Positions 9,201 to 18,263 of a DNA stretch of 64,000 nt are shown here, in pieces. The stretch comes from Bacteroides neonati. Lineage in GTDB: Bacteria > Bacteroidota > Bacteroidia > Bacteroidales > Bacteroidaceae. How positions within the stretch are numbered: the stretch's first letter is position 1; the number at the start of each line of letters is the position of its first letter. The stretch spans positions 124,001 through 188,000 of the forward strand of contig NZ_HG726019.1 in NCBI RefSeq assembly GCF_000499785.1, written 5' to 3'. The position numbers and the translations under genes were made by a program. The notes under the pieces are model-generated. The model ran no database searches. It had not been told where the DNA came from and saw only the letters and a program-made list of their open reading frames with translations.

Positions 9201-10448
9201 TTATTCCTCCCACACCAAGTAGGCCGATACTAACCAGTGGTTCAGTTCGTTGCCTTTGATTTTCTGTGCTTCGGGAATGCTAACGCTAAATGTGTGTTTG
9301 CCGGGTGATAAAGTTCCCAATGCCACCTCTTCGGGCCATACATCCGAACCGGGACACCAGTTCGAGCGCGACAAATCCGACGATGCCAAGGGCTCTTCTA
9401 CTTCCTTCTCGGCATATCCTTTCTCGCCGATATAAGAGGCTTTGCGCTTAATCAGCCAAACGCCCGTAGCCGGATTGAAGCGGCGGAACGAAGCACAATC
9501 ATCTCTCCAAGGAATGAAGTTCATCACCTCACGTCCGTCGATAGAGAGGATGTTGCGTTTCTCTACAAACTCGTCGCCACCGCTATGGCCTCCATGACCG
9601 GTAACTACGTACTTCAAGCGAACGTTCTTGGCTCCTTTGGGCACGGTGAACTCAGTGCTCACATCCTTGCGCGAAAAGATATCGGGATACGACTGACCAA
9701 TGTAATACACCGTATTCATCAACGGCTCTACATGACGCTTGGGCAGTGGATTGCAGGTTATTTTGCTCTCCTTTACATCCAGTTCCATGCTCACTACGTA
9801 GCCTTCGGGTGTCCAGGTATCAATGAACACACCTACATAGGCTTCGCCCTTGAGCAACGGATAGAGATCGGTGATGTCTTGTTCCCATTGCACCTGTTTT
9901 TCCCATTTGGGGATATAGACCGGACGACGCTTGCTGGTCAGCGTATCTTCATTGTTGCTGTAATGCCCCACACCGAAGGGAGTCATGAAACGCATCAACT
10001 CCACAGTGGGTTGATAGTCTTTTCCGGCAATGATTCCATTCATGTTTTCTAGTTTGAGCGAGTCGATCTTCGGAAACTTGGCATCGCCCTTGGCTATGTT
10101 CAACAAATTGATGGCTGATGAGGCGGGCAGTACGAAACATGAGCCCGACTTGTCCCAACGATCGCCATTCGAGGCGAGGGTTAGTTTGAGTTTCACCGAT
10201 ACGTTGCGTTTGTAATCGGGGAGGGTAATCTTTTTGACGATGATTCGTCCGTTGACCAAGTGATAGATACCCATGCTGTCGGCCTCGTTGTAATTGCCGG
10301 GATAGATGCCGGGTACAAAGCGTACGTTTGTTTTCTCGAAAACACGAACCGTTTGGTCGCCTTTGGCAGGTAACTCCTTGTGTTTACCTGCCCATGCCAT
10401 TGATGCGCTAAGAAGCGCTATTAATAGTATGTATAAATTTTTATTCAT
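9201..10448 (-). CDS. PNGase F-like peptide-N-glycosidase, secreted
   Basis: Predicted to cleave the amide bond between Asn and the first GlcNAc of N-glycoproteins. Seen: 415 residues, a signal peptide to about 20 (SMAWA), then two beta-rich domains. Recalled Elizabethkingia PNGase F lines up well. GDRWDKSG carries Asp99 at the position of catalytic Asp60, [12 protein letters not shown] matches [20 protein letters not shown] carries Glu293 at the position of Glu206, and SNWCPGSDV matches AGWCPGMAV. The third acidic residue, Glu118, seems replaced by Asp210 in FIDTW. An insert of about 45 residues (105-148) has no PNGase F counterpart. Last gene of a three-gene operon with GH29 and a GHL10 protein. 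No SusC/SusD is adjacent. Confidence 0.8.
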   Translation of the reverse strand: MNKNLYILLIALLSASMAWAGKHKELPAKGDQTVRVFEKTNVRFVPGIYPGNYNEADSMGIYHLVNGRIIVKKITLPDYKRNVSVKLKLTLASNGDRWDKSGSCFVLPASSAINLLNIAKGDAKFPKIDSLKLENMNGIIAGKDYQPTVELMRFMTPFGVGHYSNNEDTLTSKRRPVYIPKWEKQVQWEQDITDLYPLLKGEAYVGVFIDTWTPEGYVVSMELDVKESKITCNPLPKRHVEPLMNTVYYIGQSYPDIFSRKDVSTEFTVPKGAKNVRLKYVVTGHGGHSGGDEFVEKRNILSIDGREVMNFIPWRDDCASFRRFNPATGVWLIKRKASYIGEKGYAEKEVEEPLASSDLSRSNWCPGSDVWPEEVALGTLSPGKHTFSVSIPEAQKIKGNELNHWLVSAYLVWEE

Positions 10449-10479
10449 CTGTTGATAAAGTATGTATCTGTTATTTGTT

Positions 10480-12528
10480 TTATTTCTTTACTTCAAAACC
10501 TCTTTTGTCGAGATAGCTTTTCAGGCGGTGCAGATAGGCTTCGTCGGGTCCGTCGAAGAAAGAAACGCCCGAAGCACCGTTGTCGAAGGCTTCGTCGAGT
10601 GCCTCTTCAAAGTCACCTTTGATATCGGGGAAGAACAAGCCGGCATATACCTTGGCACGGCCGTTTACCGCTTCTACACTCTCCTTGACCGAACGGCCGA
10701 TCCATGCCGGACCTTCGTTGTAGAATCCGTTGTAGATCATTGGGAAGTAGGCATCGAGCGACCAATTGCCCCAGTCCTGACGTACCATTTTGCGTGCCAT
10801 CGACGGGCCGGGGAATACGGCAGCCGAGATGTTCTTTCCATCACCTTTCACCGCTTTGGTGATTTGGTCTACTACGCCTGTTATGGCATCGAGACGGAAG
10901 TTAATCCACGATTGGCTCTCCATCGGGTATTTGAGGTCTAACGGATCCTGTCCGGTGATTTTCTTGAACTTCGCTCTGCATACCTCGCAGTAGCAATAGT
11001 CGTATTGAGGCAGTTCGGAGGTTTGCTCAATGCCGTAGTTTTTCCATAGGCTAACGGGCAACACTACGTCGGGGAAGCGCACATAGTCGAGGTGCACACC
11101 GTCTACATAGGGCTTGTTGGCCTCTTTTACATAATCCTCTGCCAAGTATTGGGCTACGCCCTCGTGGTTGGGGCACAAGAAACGGTAGTAGTCCACGTAT
11201 GCCGGTTTGTCGAACGATGACTCTCCGTTGCGGTTCACTGCGAACCAATCGGGATGTACTTTAAGTAGTTCGGAGCGGTTCATGGTCCACTTCCAATAGT
11301 GTGCCTCGAGTCCGGCTTCTTTGCATAGGCGATAGAGTTTTTCATCGTATCCCTCGAACATCACACCGCTGATGCCGCACTCTTTGAGCAAGGCAAACCA
11401 TTGTTGGTACTCTTTGTCGCTCTTGTTTTTATTGATGCGTGTCCACAACCAGTTTTTAACTTGACGTGCGGGGATCGACTCTTTGCTGAAGCGTCCTTCT
11501 TGATTGATTACATAACGTACCTTTTCTTGCGGAAGCGTAATGCTCATCAGGTAGGTATTGGCGGTGGCCTCTACCGATATTTCGGCTCCTTGGGGCAATC
11601 CTTTTAGATCTGCCTCGGTGAAGAAGAAATTCTCTTTCGCACGCAGGTAGTTCTTCTCTTTCGCATATTGGTCTTGTTGTGTGTAGAACATTGCCCAGAG
11701 CAGTTGGTAGGCTGCCATGTTGTACGGATAGGCGAAGGCCTCTTGGGTACTGCCTACGGTATGGTTCGAGAAATACACAAATCCCCAACGGTCGGGCATG
11801 TGCATGTCCACCTTTCCGGTGGGGCTCCATACCCAGTTCTCTTCGGGGCCGCCGGCTTTGAGCCATTGTACTCTCGAGAAGTTAACGCGCCAGTAGTTGC
11901 CTGCTTGCAGTGGGTTGGTGAAGTTCTTGGTTAGTGCGGCGCGAGGGATAGCCATCTCTACTATCCATTGGCGGTCGGTATCTTTCGATTTATTGAGCGT
12001 TCCGTCACAGTAGATAGCGGTTTTCAATCCCGGACAGTCCCACTGTACGAGGAAGTTACCACCGCTGCGGTAGGGACGGTCGAGCATAAGATCGAAGATG
12101 ACTCCGCGTGCGTTGGTTTCAATCTCGTAGTATTGGTGTCCGTCACCATCGGGATCGAGAAATACCTCGAAGTCGTTGTCGTGGTAGATGATCGTATCAC
12201 GTTGCGTCAGCCGAGCTTTGATGTCGGGCTCTTGCAAGGTGGCGGCTACGTACAGATAGGTGTCGTCCCACAGCATCTTGGCTTGTGTGTTGTAAATAGG
12301 TTTGGCAAAGCCTTTGCCACTGATATCGACAAAAGGGGTGGTCGACTCAGCCTTCTGCCACGATGCTTCTTTTAGCTTACCATCTATTTTCAGTGGTTCG
12401 GCTGTACGGTAACAGACGTAACCCAACGGTAGGGTAAGGGTGCGCTCATACTTCGCCAGCAGGTTTTGCGCTGCTCCGGAGAGACTTACCAGTAAGGCCA
12501 TAGCGGCCAGGAAAACTTGTTTTTTCAT
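10480..12528 (-). CDS. Secreted CBM9-like plus GHL10-type glycosidase-like protein
   Basis: A 682-residue protein with a signal peptide ending near 20 (SGAAQ). Residues about 35-255 look like a CBM9-type carbohydrate-binding fold: [32 protein letters not shown] and [20 protein letters not shown]. Residues about 355-660 look like the GHL10/DUF187 TIM barrel, a glycosidase-like family of largely unknown specificity: [29 protein letters not shown] near 487 with candidate acidic residues, and [10 protein letters not shown] near 600. It lies 31 bases upstream of the PNGase F-like gene and 20 bases after GH29, so the three are likely made together. Its substrate is unknown; the neighbours suggest N-glycans or their protein stubs. 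Confidence 0.75.
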   Translation of the reverse strand: MKKQVFLAAMALLVSLSGAAQNLLAKYERTLTLPLGYVCYRTAEPLKIDGKLKEASWQKAESTTPFVDISGKGFAKPIYNTQAKMLWDDTYLYVAATLQEPDIKARLTQRDTIIYHDNDFEVFLDPDGDGHQYYEIETNARGVIFDLMLDRPYRSGGNFLVQWDCPGLKTAIYCDGTLNKSKDTDRQWIVEMAIPRAALTKNFTNPLQAGNYWRVNFSRVQWLKAGGPEENWVWSPTGKVDMHMPDRWGFVYFSNHTVGSTQEAFAYPYNMAAYQLLWAMFYTQQDQYAKEKNYLRAKENFFFTEADLKGLPQGAEISVEATANTYLMSITLPQEKVRYVINQEGRFSKESIPARQVKNWLWTRINKNKSDKEYQQWFALLKECGISGVMFEGYDEKLYRLCKEAGLEAHYWKWTMNRSELLKVHPDWFAVNRNGESSFDKPAYVDYYRFLCPNHEGVAQYLAEDYVKEANKPYVDGVHLDYVRFPDVVLPVSLWKNYGIEQTSELPQYDYCYCEVCRAKFKKITGQDPLDLKYPMESQSWINFRLDAITGVVDQITKAVKGDGKNISAAVFPGPSMARKMVRQDWGNWSLDAYFPMIYNGFYNEGPAWIGRSVKESVEAVNGRAKVYAGLFFPDIKGDFEEALDEAFDNGASGVSFFDGPDEAYLHRLKSYLDKRGFEVKK

Positions 12529-12548
12529 TCTTAATTATGGTCTATGTA

Positions 12549-13886
12549 TTAGTTGCTTTCAATCACTTTGCCTACGCCTCGGTACAGTTTGATGGGACCG
12601 TCGAGCAATACGGCCAGAACGGTGATCTCTTCATCTTGTACGCGTTCGGGCACATCGATATACAAGTTGCCCGGCACATCGCTCCAATAGTTCTTATTGT
12701 GTATCTTCCACGGTAGCATCGTTCCGTTACCTACTACCCATACGCGGTTTACCTTATTGATAAGTCCCTTCACCTCGATGGGGTCATTGGGGCGATAAGG
12801 CAGGTAGAGATAGAGAATATCGCCCGCTTTATTTAGCGTGGTATATCCTTGAAAATGTTCGGTAGGGATGCCTGCACGAGTCTCGTAGATGGCCTCTTTG
12901 TGTTTGGCTGTCCATCGCCCGAATGCTTTGAGCGTGGCTACCTGTTCTTCGGGGATGGTTCCGTCTTCCTTCGGGCCGATGTCAAGCAAGAGGTTGCCGC
13001 CCATGCTCAGGCAGTCGACAAAGGTACGTAGCAACATGGTCGGAGTTTTATAGTTACTGTCGGCATGCTGGTAGCCCCACGAGTCGTTCATGGTCATACA
13101 GAGTTCCCAGTAGCGGTCGGTAGGACGCACCACGGGCACTCCCTGTTCGGGGGTGGCGTAATCGCCGTATCCTTGTATACGCGAGTTGATAATGACTTCG
13201 GGGTTGGTAGAGCGAAGCAGTTCGACAATCTCTTTCGACTTCCATGCTTCGGCACTTTGCTCCCAATCGCCGTCAAACCAGTACAAGTCGGGCTTCCACC
13301 CTTTGTTCAGTTCAGTCAGCTGGGCAAAGTTGAAGGTAACGAAACGCGCCCAACGTTCGGGATCGTTCCGGTAGCGTACCTCTGTGCGGGTTTTGTTTGG
13401 ATAGTCGGGGTGCGACCAGTCGAGCAGCGAATAGTAGAAACCGAGCTTCAACCCCTGTTTGCGTACCTCTTTCACAAAGGGAGAGATGAGGTCGCGTGCA
13501 GCAGGTGTTCCCTTTACGGTACTGAGTTGTCCGGCTTTGGTGTCCCACAAAGCCACTCCGTCGTGGTGCTTGGTGGTAATAACCGTATAGCGGGCGCCGC
13601 TCTCTTTGATGAGGTCGACCCACTCTTTGGGGTTATACTTCGAGGCAGTGAAGCCTTTCATCTGGTTCATATACTCAGGGTAGGGCAGGTAGTTGTTAAA
13701 AAACGACCAACTCTCGGATACGCCATTGACGGCATAGATGCCCCAATGAATAAAAATACCTAACTTAGCCTGGTCAAACCACTCCATCCGCTTTTCGTGT
13801 GCGGGGCTTGTTAGCGTCTGTGCGTGAAGCCCGAAGCTCACTGAAAGCAGGCAACACCATAAAACAATAGATCGATACATTTTCAT
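12549..13886 (-). CDS. GH29 alpha-L-fucosidase, secreted
   Basis: Removes alpha-linked L-fucose from glycan ends or cores. Seen: 445 residues with a signal peptide (LHAQ, residues 1-23). GH29 hallmarks: WFDQAKLGIFIHWGIYAV near 36, TTKHHDGVALWDTK near 104, GFYYSLLDWSHPDY near 149, and DLYWFDGDWE near 200 with the predicted nucleophile Asp205. MGGNLLLDIGPKEDG near 300 is also typical. The first gene of the operon has a textbook promoter upstream at 13947-13977. Beside a PNGase F-like enzyme, core fucose on N-glycans is an attractive substrate, but that is inference. Confidence 0.93.
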   Translation of the reverse strand: MKMYRSIVLWCCLLSVSFGLHAQTLTSPAHEKRMEWFDQAKLGIFIHWGIYAVNGVSESWSFFNNYLPYPEYMNQMKGFTASKYNPKEWVDLIKESGARYTVITTKHHDGVALWDTKAGQLSTVKGTPAARDLISPFVKEVRKQGLKLGFYYSLLDWSHPDYPNKTRTEVRYRNDPERWARFVTFNFAQLTELNKGWKPDLYWFDGDWEQSAEAWKSKEIVELLRSTNPEVIINSRIQGYGDYATPEQGVPVVRPTDRYWELCMTMNDSWGYQHADSNYKTPTMLLRTFVDCLSMGGNLLLDIGPKEDGTIPEEQVATLKAFGRWTAKHKEAIYETRAGIPTEHFQGYTTLNKAGDILYLYLPYRPNDPIEVKGLINKVNRVWVVGNGTMLPWKIHNKNYWSDVPGNLYIDVPERVQDEEITVLAVLLDGPIKLYRGVGKVIESN

Positions 13887-13946
13887 TATAGTAAGATTCT
13901 TTTCTTATCAGGTTATAAGCATGTTAGCTATGCCGTGTTGATGGTA

Positions 13947-13977
13947 CAAAGGTAGCCTTTTGTTGGCTAAACTCAAA
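13947..13977 (-). promoter_or_regulatory. Promoter of the GH29/GHL10/PNGase F-like operon
   Basis: Minus strand: TTTG (13977-13974), a 19-base spacer, then TACCTTTG (13954-13947). This is a full match to the Bacteroidetes -33/-7 pattern, about 60 bases before the GH29 start. Confidence 0.8.
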
Positions 13978-14078
13978 TCCTTTGGGTCTTTTAATTTTCA
14001 TTTCTTCCTGTGTCATCCATTTGATTGCTTCGATTAGAAAAGACATGAAAGGAGAAACTTTTTTTCATATAATTATTA

Positions 14079-14086
14079 TATCTTTG
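14079..14086 (+). promoter_or_regulatory. Promoter -7 box for the divergent sulfatase
   Basis: TATCTTTG with a T-rich stretch about 20 bases upstream, 52 bases before the sulfatase start. It diverges from the GH29 operon promoter about 100 bases away, so one regulator could control both sides. Confidence 0.65.
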
Positions 14087-14137
14087 CGTACTTAATTGAT
14101 AGTCAAATTATTCTAATAACACTAATTTACACTTGCA

Positions 14138-15670
14138 ATGACAAACACAATGAGAAAAGCTCTCTGTACAGCAGGAGCATTCGTAAGCACTGCTTGCTTA
14201 TCGGTCGCATGGGCACAAGATCGCCCCAATATTATTGTTTTCCTGGTCGATGACATGGGATTGATGGATACTTCGGTTCCTTTTATGACCGACGCACAGG
14301 GAAACCCCGTTCGCCAACCGTTGAACGATTGGTATCATACTCCCCAGATGGAGCGATTGGCTGCACAGGGCATTCGCTTTTCTACCTTCTACGCGCAGAG
14401 CGTTAGTTCGCCGTCTCGTACTTCTATCCTTACCGGACAGAATGCTACTCGTCATCGTACTACGAATTGGATCAATGCCGAAAGCAACAATCGTACTCCC
14501 TTCGGGCCACCCGACTGGAACTGGAAAGGGCTTACCCGTGCCGATAAAGTCTACCCTCGTCTGTTGCAAGAGGCCGGTTATAAGACCATTCATGTGGGCA
14601 AGGCACACTTCGGTTGTCAGCATAGCGAAGGCGAAGACCCCAAGAACCTGGGCTTCGATGTAAACATAGCCGGTTCTTCCATCGGACACCCCGGAAGCTA
14701 TCATGGCGAAAATGGCTACGGATGGATCAAAGGGGAAAAAGCACGTGCCGTGCCCGATCTGGAAGCCTACCACGGTACCCAAACTTTTTTGTCGGATGCA
14801 TTGACGCTCGAAGCCGGTAAGGAGATAGCCAAGGCGGTAGCTGAGAAGCAACCGTTCTACCTCAACATGGCACACTATGCCGTGCACTCTCCTTTTGAAA
14901 CCGACGAACGCTTTATCGGGCGATACACCGACCCTTCCAAGAGCCAGCAAGCCAAAGCCTTTGCCACGCTGATCGAGGGAATGGATAAGTCGTTGGGCGA
15001 TTTGATGGACAAGCTCGTTGAACTGGGTGTAGCCGAAAACACCTTGATTCTCTTCTTGGGTGATAATGGGGGAGATGCACCGTTGGGCGAAGCAGCCGAC
15101 TATGGTTCTTCGGCTCCCTTGAAAGGCAAAAAAGGTTCCGAGTTTGAAGGAGGTGTTCGTGTGCCGTTTATCGCTTCGTGGGCAAGTGTCAATAAAAACA
15201 ATCCGTTTCAAAAACGTTTCCCCATTGCATCACATGGTGTGCAAACCCAAATGGGTACTGTGATGGATATTTATCCGACCGTTCTCTCTGTGGCAGGTGT
15301 CAACGTTCCCAAAGGGTATGTGCTCGACGGATCCAACCTGAAAACGTTGCTTAAAGGCAAAGCCGACCGAAGTCACCGACAGGAGTTCTTGATGCACTTC
15401 CCCCACGCACACAGGGGCAGCTACTTCACGACTTTCCGCAAGGGAGACTGGAAGTTGATTTATCACTATAATCCCCAGACACCCGAGAACCCCGATTGTG
15501 TACTGTATAATCTGGCAAACGATCCGATTGAATCGACCAACTTGGCACAAGCCGAACCTAAGAAATTGAAAGAGATGCTGACCGCTATGATCGAACGGTT
15601 GGATAAAGAAGGTGCTCTTTATCCCGTTGATAAGGATGGTAACGAGTTGAGATGCAAGGGTATAAAATAA
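14138..15670 (+). CDS. Secreted sulfatase, serine-type active site
   Basis: A 510-residue type I sulfatase. Seen: signal peptide (residues 1-27, ending in SVAWAQ); metal-binding VDDMG near 38; the formylglycine motif S-S-P-S-R at 90-94 followed by TSILTG, so Ser90 would be the residue converted; GDNGGDAP near 310; and the arginine/lysine-rich LKGKKGSEFEGGVRVPF near 330. A second ATG at residue 5 is an equally good start. It is divergent from the GH29 operon and followed by a GH92 mannosidase, so sulfated, mannose-containing host glycans are a reasonable substrate guess. The last codons (KGIK and stop) lie within a repeat shared with the end of the GH92 gene. Confidence 0.9.
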   Translation: MTNTMRKALCTAGAFVSTACLSVAWAQDRPNIIVFLVDDMGLMDTSVPFMTDAQGNPVRQPLNDWYHTPQMERLAAQGIRFSTFYAQSVSSPSRTSILTGQNATRHRTTNWINAESNNRTPFGPPDWNWKGLTRADKVYPRLLQEAGYKTIHVGKAHFGCQHSEGEDPKNLGFDVNIAGSSIGHPGSYHGENGYGWIKGEKARAVPDLEAYHGTQTFLSDALTLEAGKEIAKAVAEKQPFYLNMAHYAVHSPFETDERFIGRYTDPSKSQQAKAFATLIEGMDKSLGDLMDKLVELGVAENTLILFLGDNGGDAPLGEAADYGSSAPLKGKKGSEFEGGVRVPFIASWASVNKNNPFQKRFPIASHGVQTQMGTVMDIYPTVLSVAGVNVPKGYVLDGSNLKTLLKGKADRSHRQEFLMHFPHAHRGSYFTTFRKGDWKLIYHYNPQTPENPDCVLYNLANDPIESTNLAQAEPKKLKEMLTAMIERLDKEGALYPVDKDGNELRCKGIK

Positions 15671-15733
15671 AAAAAGGAGCAACGCCTTGCTCCAACCTTT
15701 GTTAACCTTAAATCTAATACTATGAAAAACACA
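15669..15733 (-). ncRNA. Predicted ~65-nt small RNA, copy A
   Basis: Minus strand, in order: promoter (15767-15737), a ~40-base body that includes GTATTAGATTTAAGGTTAAC, then the hairpin GGAGCAAGGCGTTGCTCC (15693-15676; 7-bp stem, 4-base loop) and seven T (15675-15669). That is a complete promoter-to-terminator unit with no useful ORF. The T tract overlaps the stop codon of the convergent sulfatase. A near-identical unit lies at 18165-18229. The start point is estimated at 15731-15733. Confidence 0.7.
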
Positions 15734-15736
15734 TTG

Positions 15737-15767
15737 CAAAGGTAGGGGTTTTGAATGAATCTCCAAA
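15737..15767 (-). promoter_or_regulatory. Promoter of small RNA copy A
   Basis: Minus strand TTTG (15767-15764), 19-base spacer, TACCTTTG (15744-15737): a full Bacteroidetes-type promoter, directed into the hairpin at 15676-15693. Confidence 0.75.
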
Positions 15768-15924
15768 TAAAACAAATAAAAAAAGGTGTTTTATAACATG
15801 CTTTAAGAAAATTATGCGGGTTATTAAGAGATGAAGCACTATCTCGAATATGCGTTTACATTCTTTTACTTACTCTTCGGTGTCATTAGTGAATCGTTTT
15901 GTTGTGAGTGTCAGCTTTAAAAAT

Positions 15925-15932
15925 TATTTTTG
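15925..15932 (+). promoter_or_regulatory. Probable GH92 promoter -7 box
   Basis: TATTTTTG fits TAnnTTTG. A TTTG lies 23 bases upstream (15898-15901), a little far. The box favours the GH92 start at 15965 over the in-frame GTG at 15908, which would lie inside the promoter. Confidence 0.5.
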
Positions 15933-15964
15933 TTACCAATTATGGCAACCTCAATAAAAACGGC

Positions 15965-18166
15965 ATGATAAAATCAATACGAAAGATTGGCTATCTGATG
16001 ATAGTCGCCTGTGCTCTTCCGCTTGCGGCCTTTGCACAAGAGAGTTATACACAGTATGTAAACCCCTTTATCGGTGCAGCCGACAACGGTCATACCTTTC
16101 CCGGAGCTTGTGTTCCTTTTGGGCTGATACAGACCAGCCCCGTGACCGGTGCAGTGGGATGGAACTACTGTTCGGAATACATCTATAAAGATAGTCGCAT
16201 CTGGGGCTTTACGCAAACCCATCTCAACGGAACGGGCTGTATGGACTTGGGCGATATTCTCGTGATGCCCGTAACGGCTGATAAGAACCGGAAAGACTAT
16301 CGCAGTTCGTTTCGCAAAGAGACGGAGAGTGCCCGCCCCGGTTATTATACAGTGATGCTCGACGAGCCCGGTGTAAAAGCCGAATTGACCGCTACCACCC
16401 ATGCCGCCTATCACCGTTATACGTATCAGAAAGCCGATTCGGCTGCTGTGTTGGTCGATTTGCAACATGGTCCGGCGTGGAACGAGAAGCAGTACCACTC
16501 GCACGTACTGGCTTGCGAGGTAAACTGGGAAAACGATCATACCCTCTCCGGTCATATTCGCAACAAGGTGTGGGTCACGAAAGACGTCTATTTCGTGATG
16601 ACCTTCAATCGTCCCATGAAACGGATGACGAATCTGCCGTTGCAAGAAACCGAACGCGGCAATAAAATGCTCCTCTCTTTTGATATGAAGCCCGGCGAAA
16701 CCTTGGAAATGAAAGTAGCACTCTCTTCGGCTTCGGTCGAAGGAGCCGAGCGTAATATGCAGGCAGAACTTCCGGGATGGGGTTTTGACAAGGTGGTGGA
16801 TGCTGCCGACAAACACTGGAACAGCTACCTGTCTCGCATCGATGTAGAAGGCACGCCGGATGAAAAAACAAACTTCTACACTGCCTTTTATCACACTTTG
16901 ATACAACCCAACAACATAGCCGATGTAGATGGAACCTACCGCAACGCCAAACACGAACTGGCCAAAGCCGAAGGAGGAGAGTATTACTCAACCTTCTCGT
17001 GCTGGGATACGTATCGTGCTGCCCATCCTTTTTATACCCTGCTCGTACCCGATAAGGTAGATGCATTTGTGCGCTCCATGGTCGCACAAGCCGAAGTACA
17101 GGGCTTTCTGCCTATTTGGGCATTGTGGGGACAGGAGAATTATTGTATGATCGGCAATCATGCCGTTTCCATCGTAGCCGAAGCCTATCACAAAGGGTTT
17201 CGCGGCTTTGATGCAGAGCGAGCATTTGCTGCTGTTAAGAACACGCAGACTGTTTCGCACAAACTAAAATCGAACTGGGAAGACTATATGAAGTATGGTT
17301 ACCTGCCTGCCGATAAAACACCTGCCGAATCGGTGTCTTCGACCTTAGAGTCGGTATATGATGATTATGCCGCCGCCGATATGGCGCGACTCATGGGTAA
17401 GAAAGAAGATGCAGCTTACTTTGCCCGTCGTGCCGATTTCTATAAGAACCTCTTCGACCCCACAACGAAGTTTATGCGTCCGCGCAACAGCGACGGAAGC
17501 TGGAAAACACCTTTCAACCCCAGCGATCTGGCACATGCCGAAAGCTCGGGAGGCGACTATACCGAAGGAAACGCCTGGCAATATACCTGGCATGTACAGC
17601 ACGATGTCAAAGGGTTGATCCGCCTGATGGGTGGCGAGAAACCTTTCCTTGCCAAACTCGACTCATTGTTTACCATCAAACTGGAAGGTTCTTTGGCAGA
17701 TGTGACAGGGCTTATCGGACAATACGCGCATGGCAACGAGCCCAGCCACCACATCACCTACCTATATGCATTGGCCGGTCGTCCCGAACGTACACAGGAG
17801 CTGGTGCGAGAGATCTTTGATACGCAATACCTCAATAAACCCGACGGCCTTTGCGGCAATGACGACTGCGGACAGATGTCGGCTTGGTATATGTTGTCGG
17901 CCATGGGCTTCTATCCGGTCGATCCCGTTAGTGCACAATACGTGTTCGGTGCACCGCAGATGCCTAAGTTCGCATTGCGTATGCCCAACGGAAAAACCTT
18001 CACCATTGAAGCGCAGGGATTATCGAAAGAGAATAAATACGTGGATAAGATATACCTGAACGGTAAACTGTATAAGAAGAATTATATCGATCACTCGGAG
18101 ATTGTAAAAGGAGGAAAGCTGGTTTATATCATGAAAGCCAGCCCGAAAGCAAAGGGTATAAAATAA
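15965..18166 (+). CDS. GH92 alpha-mannosidase, secreted
   Basis: Calcium-dependent exo-alpha-mannosidase family that trims mannose from N-glycans or mannans. Seen from the ATG at 15965: 733 residues; signal peptide MIKSIRKIGYLMIVACALPLAAFAQ split at about residue 25; YVNPFIGAADNGHTFPGA and GMxD-type GWNYCSEYIY in the N-terminal sandwich; SCWDTYRAAHPFYTL near 345; GGDYTEGNAWQYTWHVQHD near 530; HGNEPSHHITYLY near 600; and GNDDCGQMSAWYML near 640 with the catalytic acidic residues. Full length for the family. The linkage (alpha-1,2, -1,3 or other) cannot be told. The gene lies between the two small-RNA repeats, and its last codons belong to copy B. Confidence 0.95.
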   Translation: MIKSIRKIGYLMIVACALPLAAFAQESYTQYVNPFIGAADNGHTFPGACVPFGLIQTSPVTGAVGWNYCSEYIYKDSRIWGFTQTHLNGTGCMDLGDILVMPVTADKNRKDYRSSFRKETESARPGYYTVMLDEPGVKAELTATTHAAYHRYTYQKADSAAVLVDLQHGPAWNEKQYHSHVLACEVNWENDHTLSGHIRNKVWVTKDVYFVMTFNRPMKRMTNLPLQETERGNKMLLSFDMKPGETLEMKVALSSASVEGAERNMQAELPGWGFDKVVDAADKHWNSYLSRIDVEGTPDEKTNFYTAFYHTLIQPNNIADVDGTYRNAKHELAKAEGGEYYSTFSCWDTYRAAHPFYTLLVPDKVDAFVRSMVAQAEVQGFLPIWALWGQENYCMIGNHAVSIVAEAYHKGFRGFDAERAFAAVKNTQTVSHKLKSNWEDYMKYGYLPADKTPAESVSSTLESVYDDYAAADMARLMGKKEDAAYFARRADFYKNLFDPTTKFMRPRNSDGSWKTPFNPSDLAHAESSGGDYTEGNAWQYTWHVQHDVKGLIRLMGGEKPFLAKLDSLFTIKLEGSLADVTGLIGQYAHGNEPSHHITYLYALAGRPERTQELVREIFDTQYLNKPDGLCGNDDCGQMSAWYMLSAMGFYPVDPVSAQYVFGAPQMPKFALRMPNGKTFTIEAQGLSKENKYVDKIYLNGKLYKKNYIDHSEIVKGGKLVYIMKASPKAKGIK

Positions 18167-18229
18167 AAAAAGGAGCAACGCCTTGCTCCAACCTTTGTTA
18201 ACCTTAAATCTAATACTATGAAAAACACA
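18165..18229 (-). ncRNA. Predicted ~65-nt small RNA, copy B
   Basis: Same design as the unit at 15669-15733: promoter on the minus strand at 18263-18233, the identical GGAGCAAGGCGTTGCTCC hairpin (18189-18172), and seven T (18171-18165) that overlap the GH92 stop codon. The presumed 5' end differs from copy A by one base (CACTGTG versus CAATGTG on the minus strand). Confidence 0.7.
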
Positions 18230-18232
18230 GTG

Positions 18233-18263
18233 CAAAGATACGGGTTTTGAATGAATCTCCAAA
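18233..18263 (-). promoter_or_regulatory. Promoter of small RNA copy B
   Basis: Minus strand TTTG (18263-18260), 19-base spacer, TATCTTTG (18240-18233). The -7 box is closer to the common form than in copy A (TACCTTTG). Confidence 0.75.

Larger units (their letters stand above)
15655..15811. repeat. Direct repeat, copy A (carries small RNA)
   Basis: About 155 bases nearly identical to 18154-18307, with only a handful of substitutions by eye. The identity starts inside the sulfatase 3' end (the codons for KGIK and stop), covers a hairpin, a promoter on the minus strand, and runs about 40 bases beyond. Confidence 0.9.

Noticed and set aside
14198..15211. Long minus-strand frame (337 residues) opposite the sulfatase
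   Set aside because: It is antisense to a gene with clear catalytic motifs and shows no family features of its own.
15720..15746. Tiny ORFs in the repeat (MKNTLQR and MKNTVQRYGF)
   Set aside because: The opposite strand carries a perfect promoter and terminator over the same bases, and the two peptides differ in length, so conservation favours the RNA.
15974..16954. Minus-strand frame of 326 residues opposite GH92
   Set aside because: Low-complexity His/Val-rich translation, a shadow of the GH92 coding strand.
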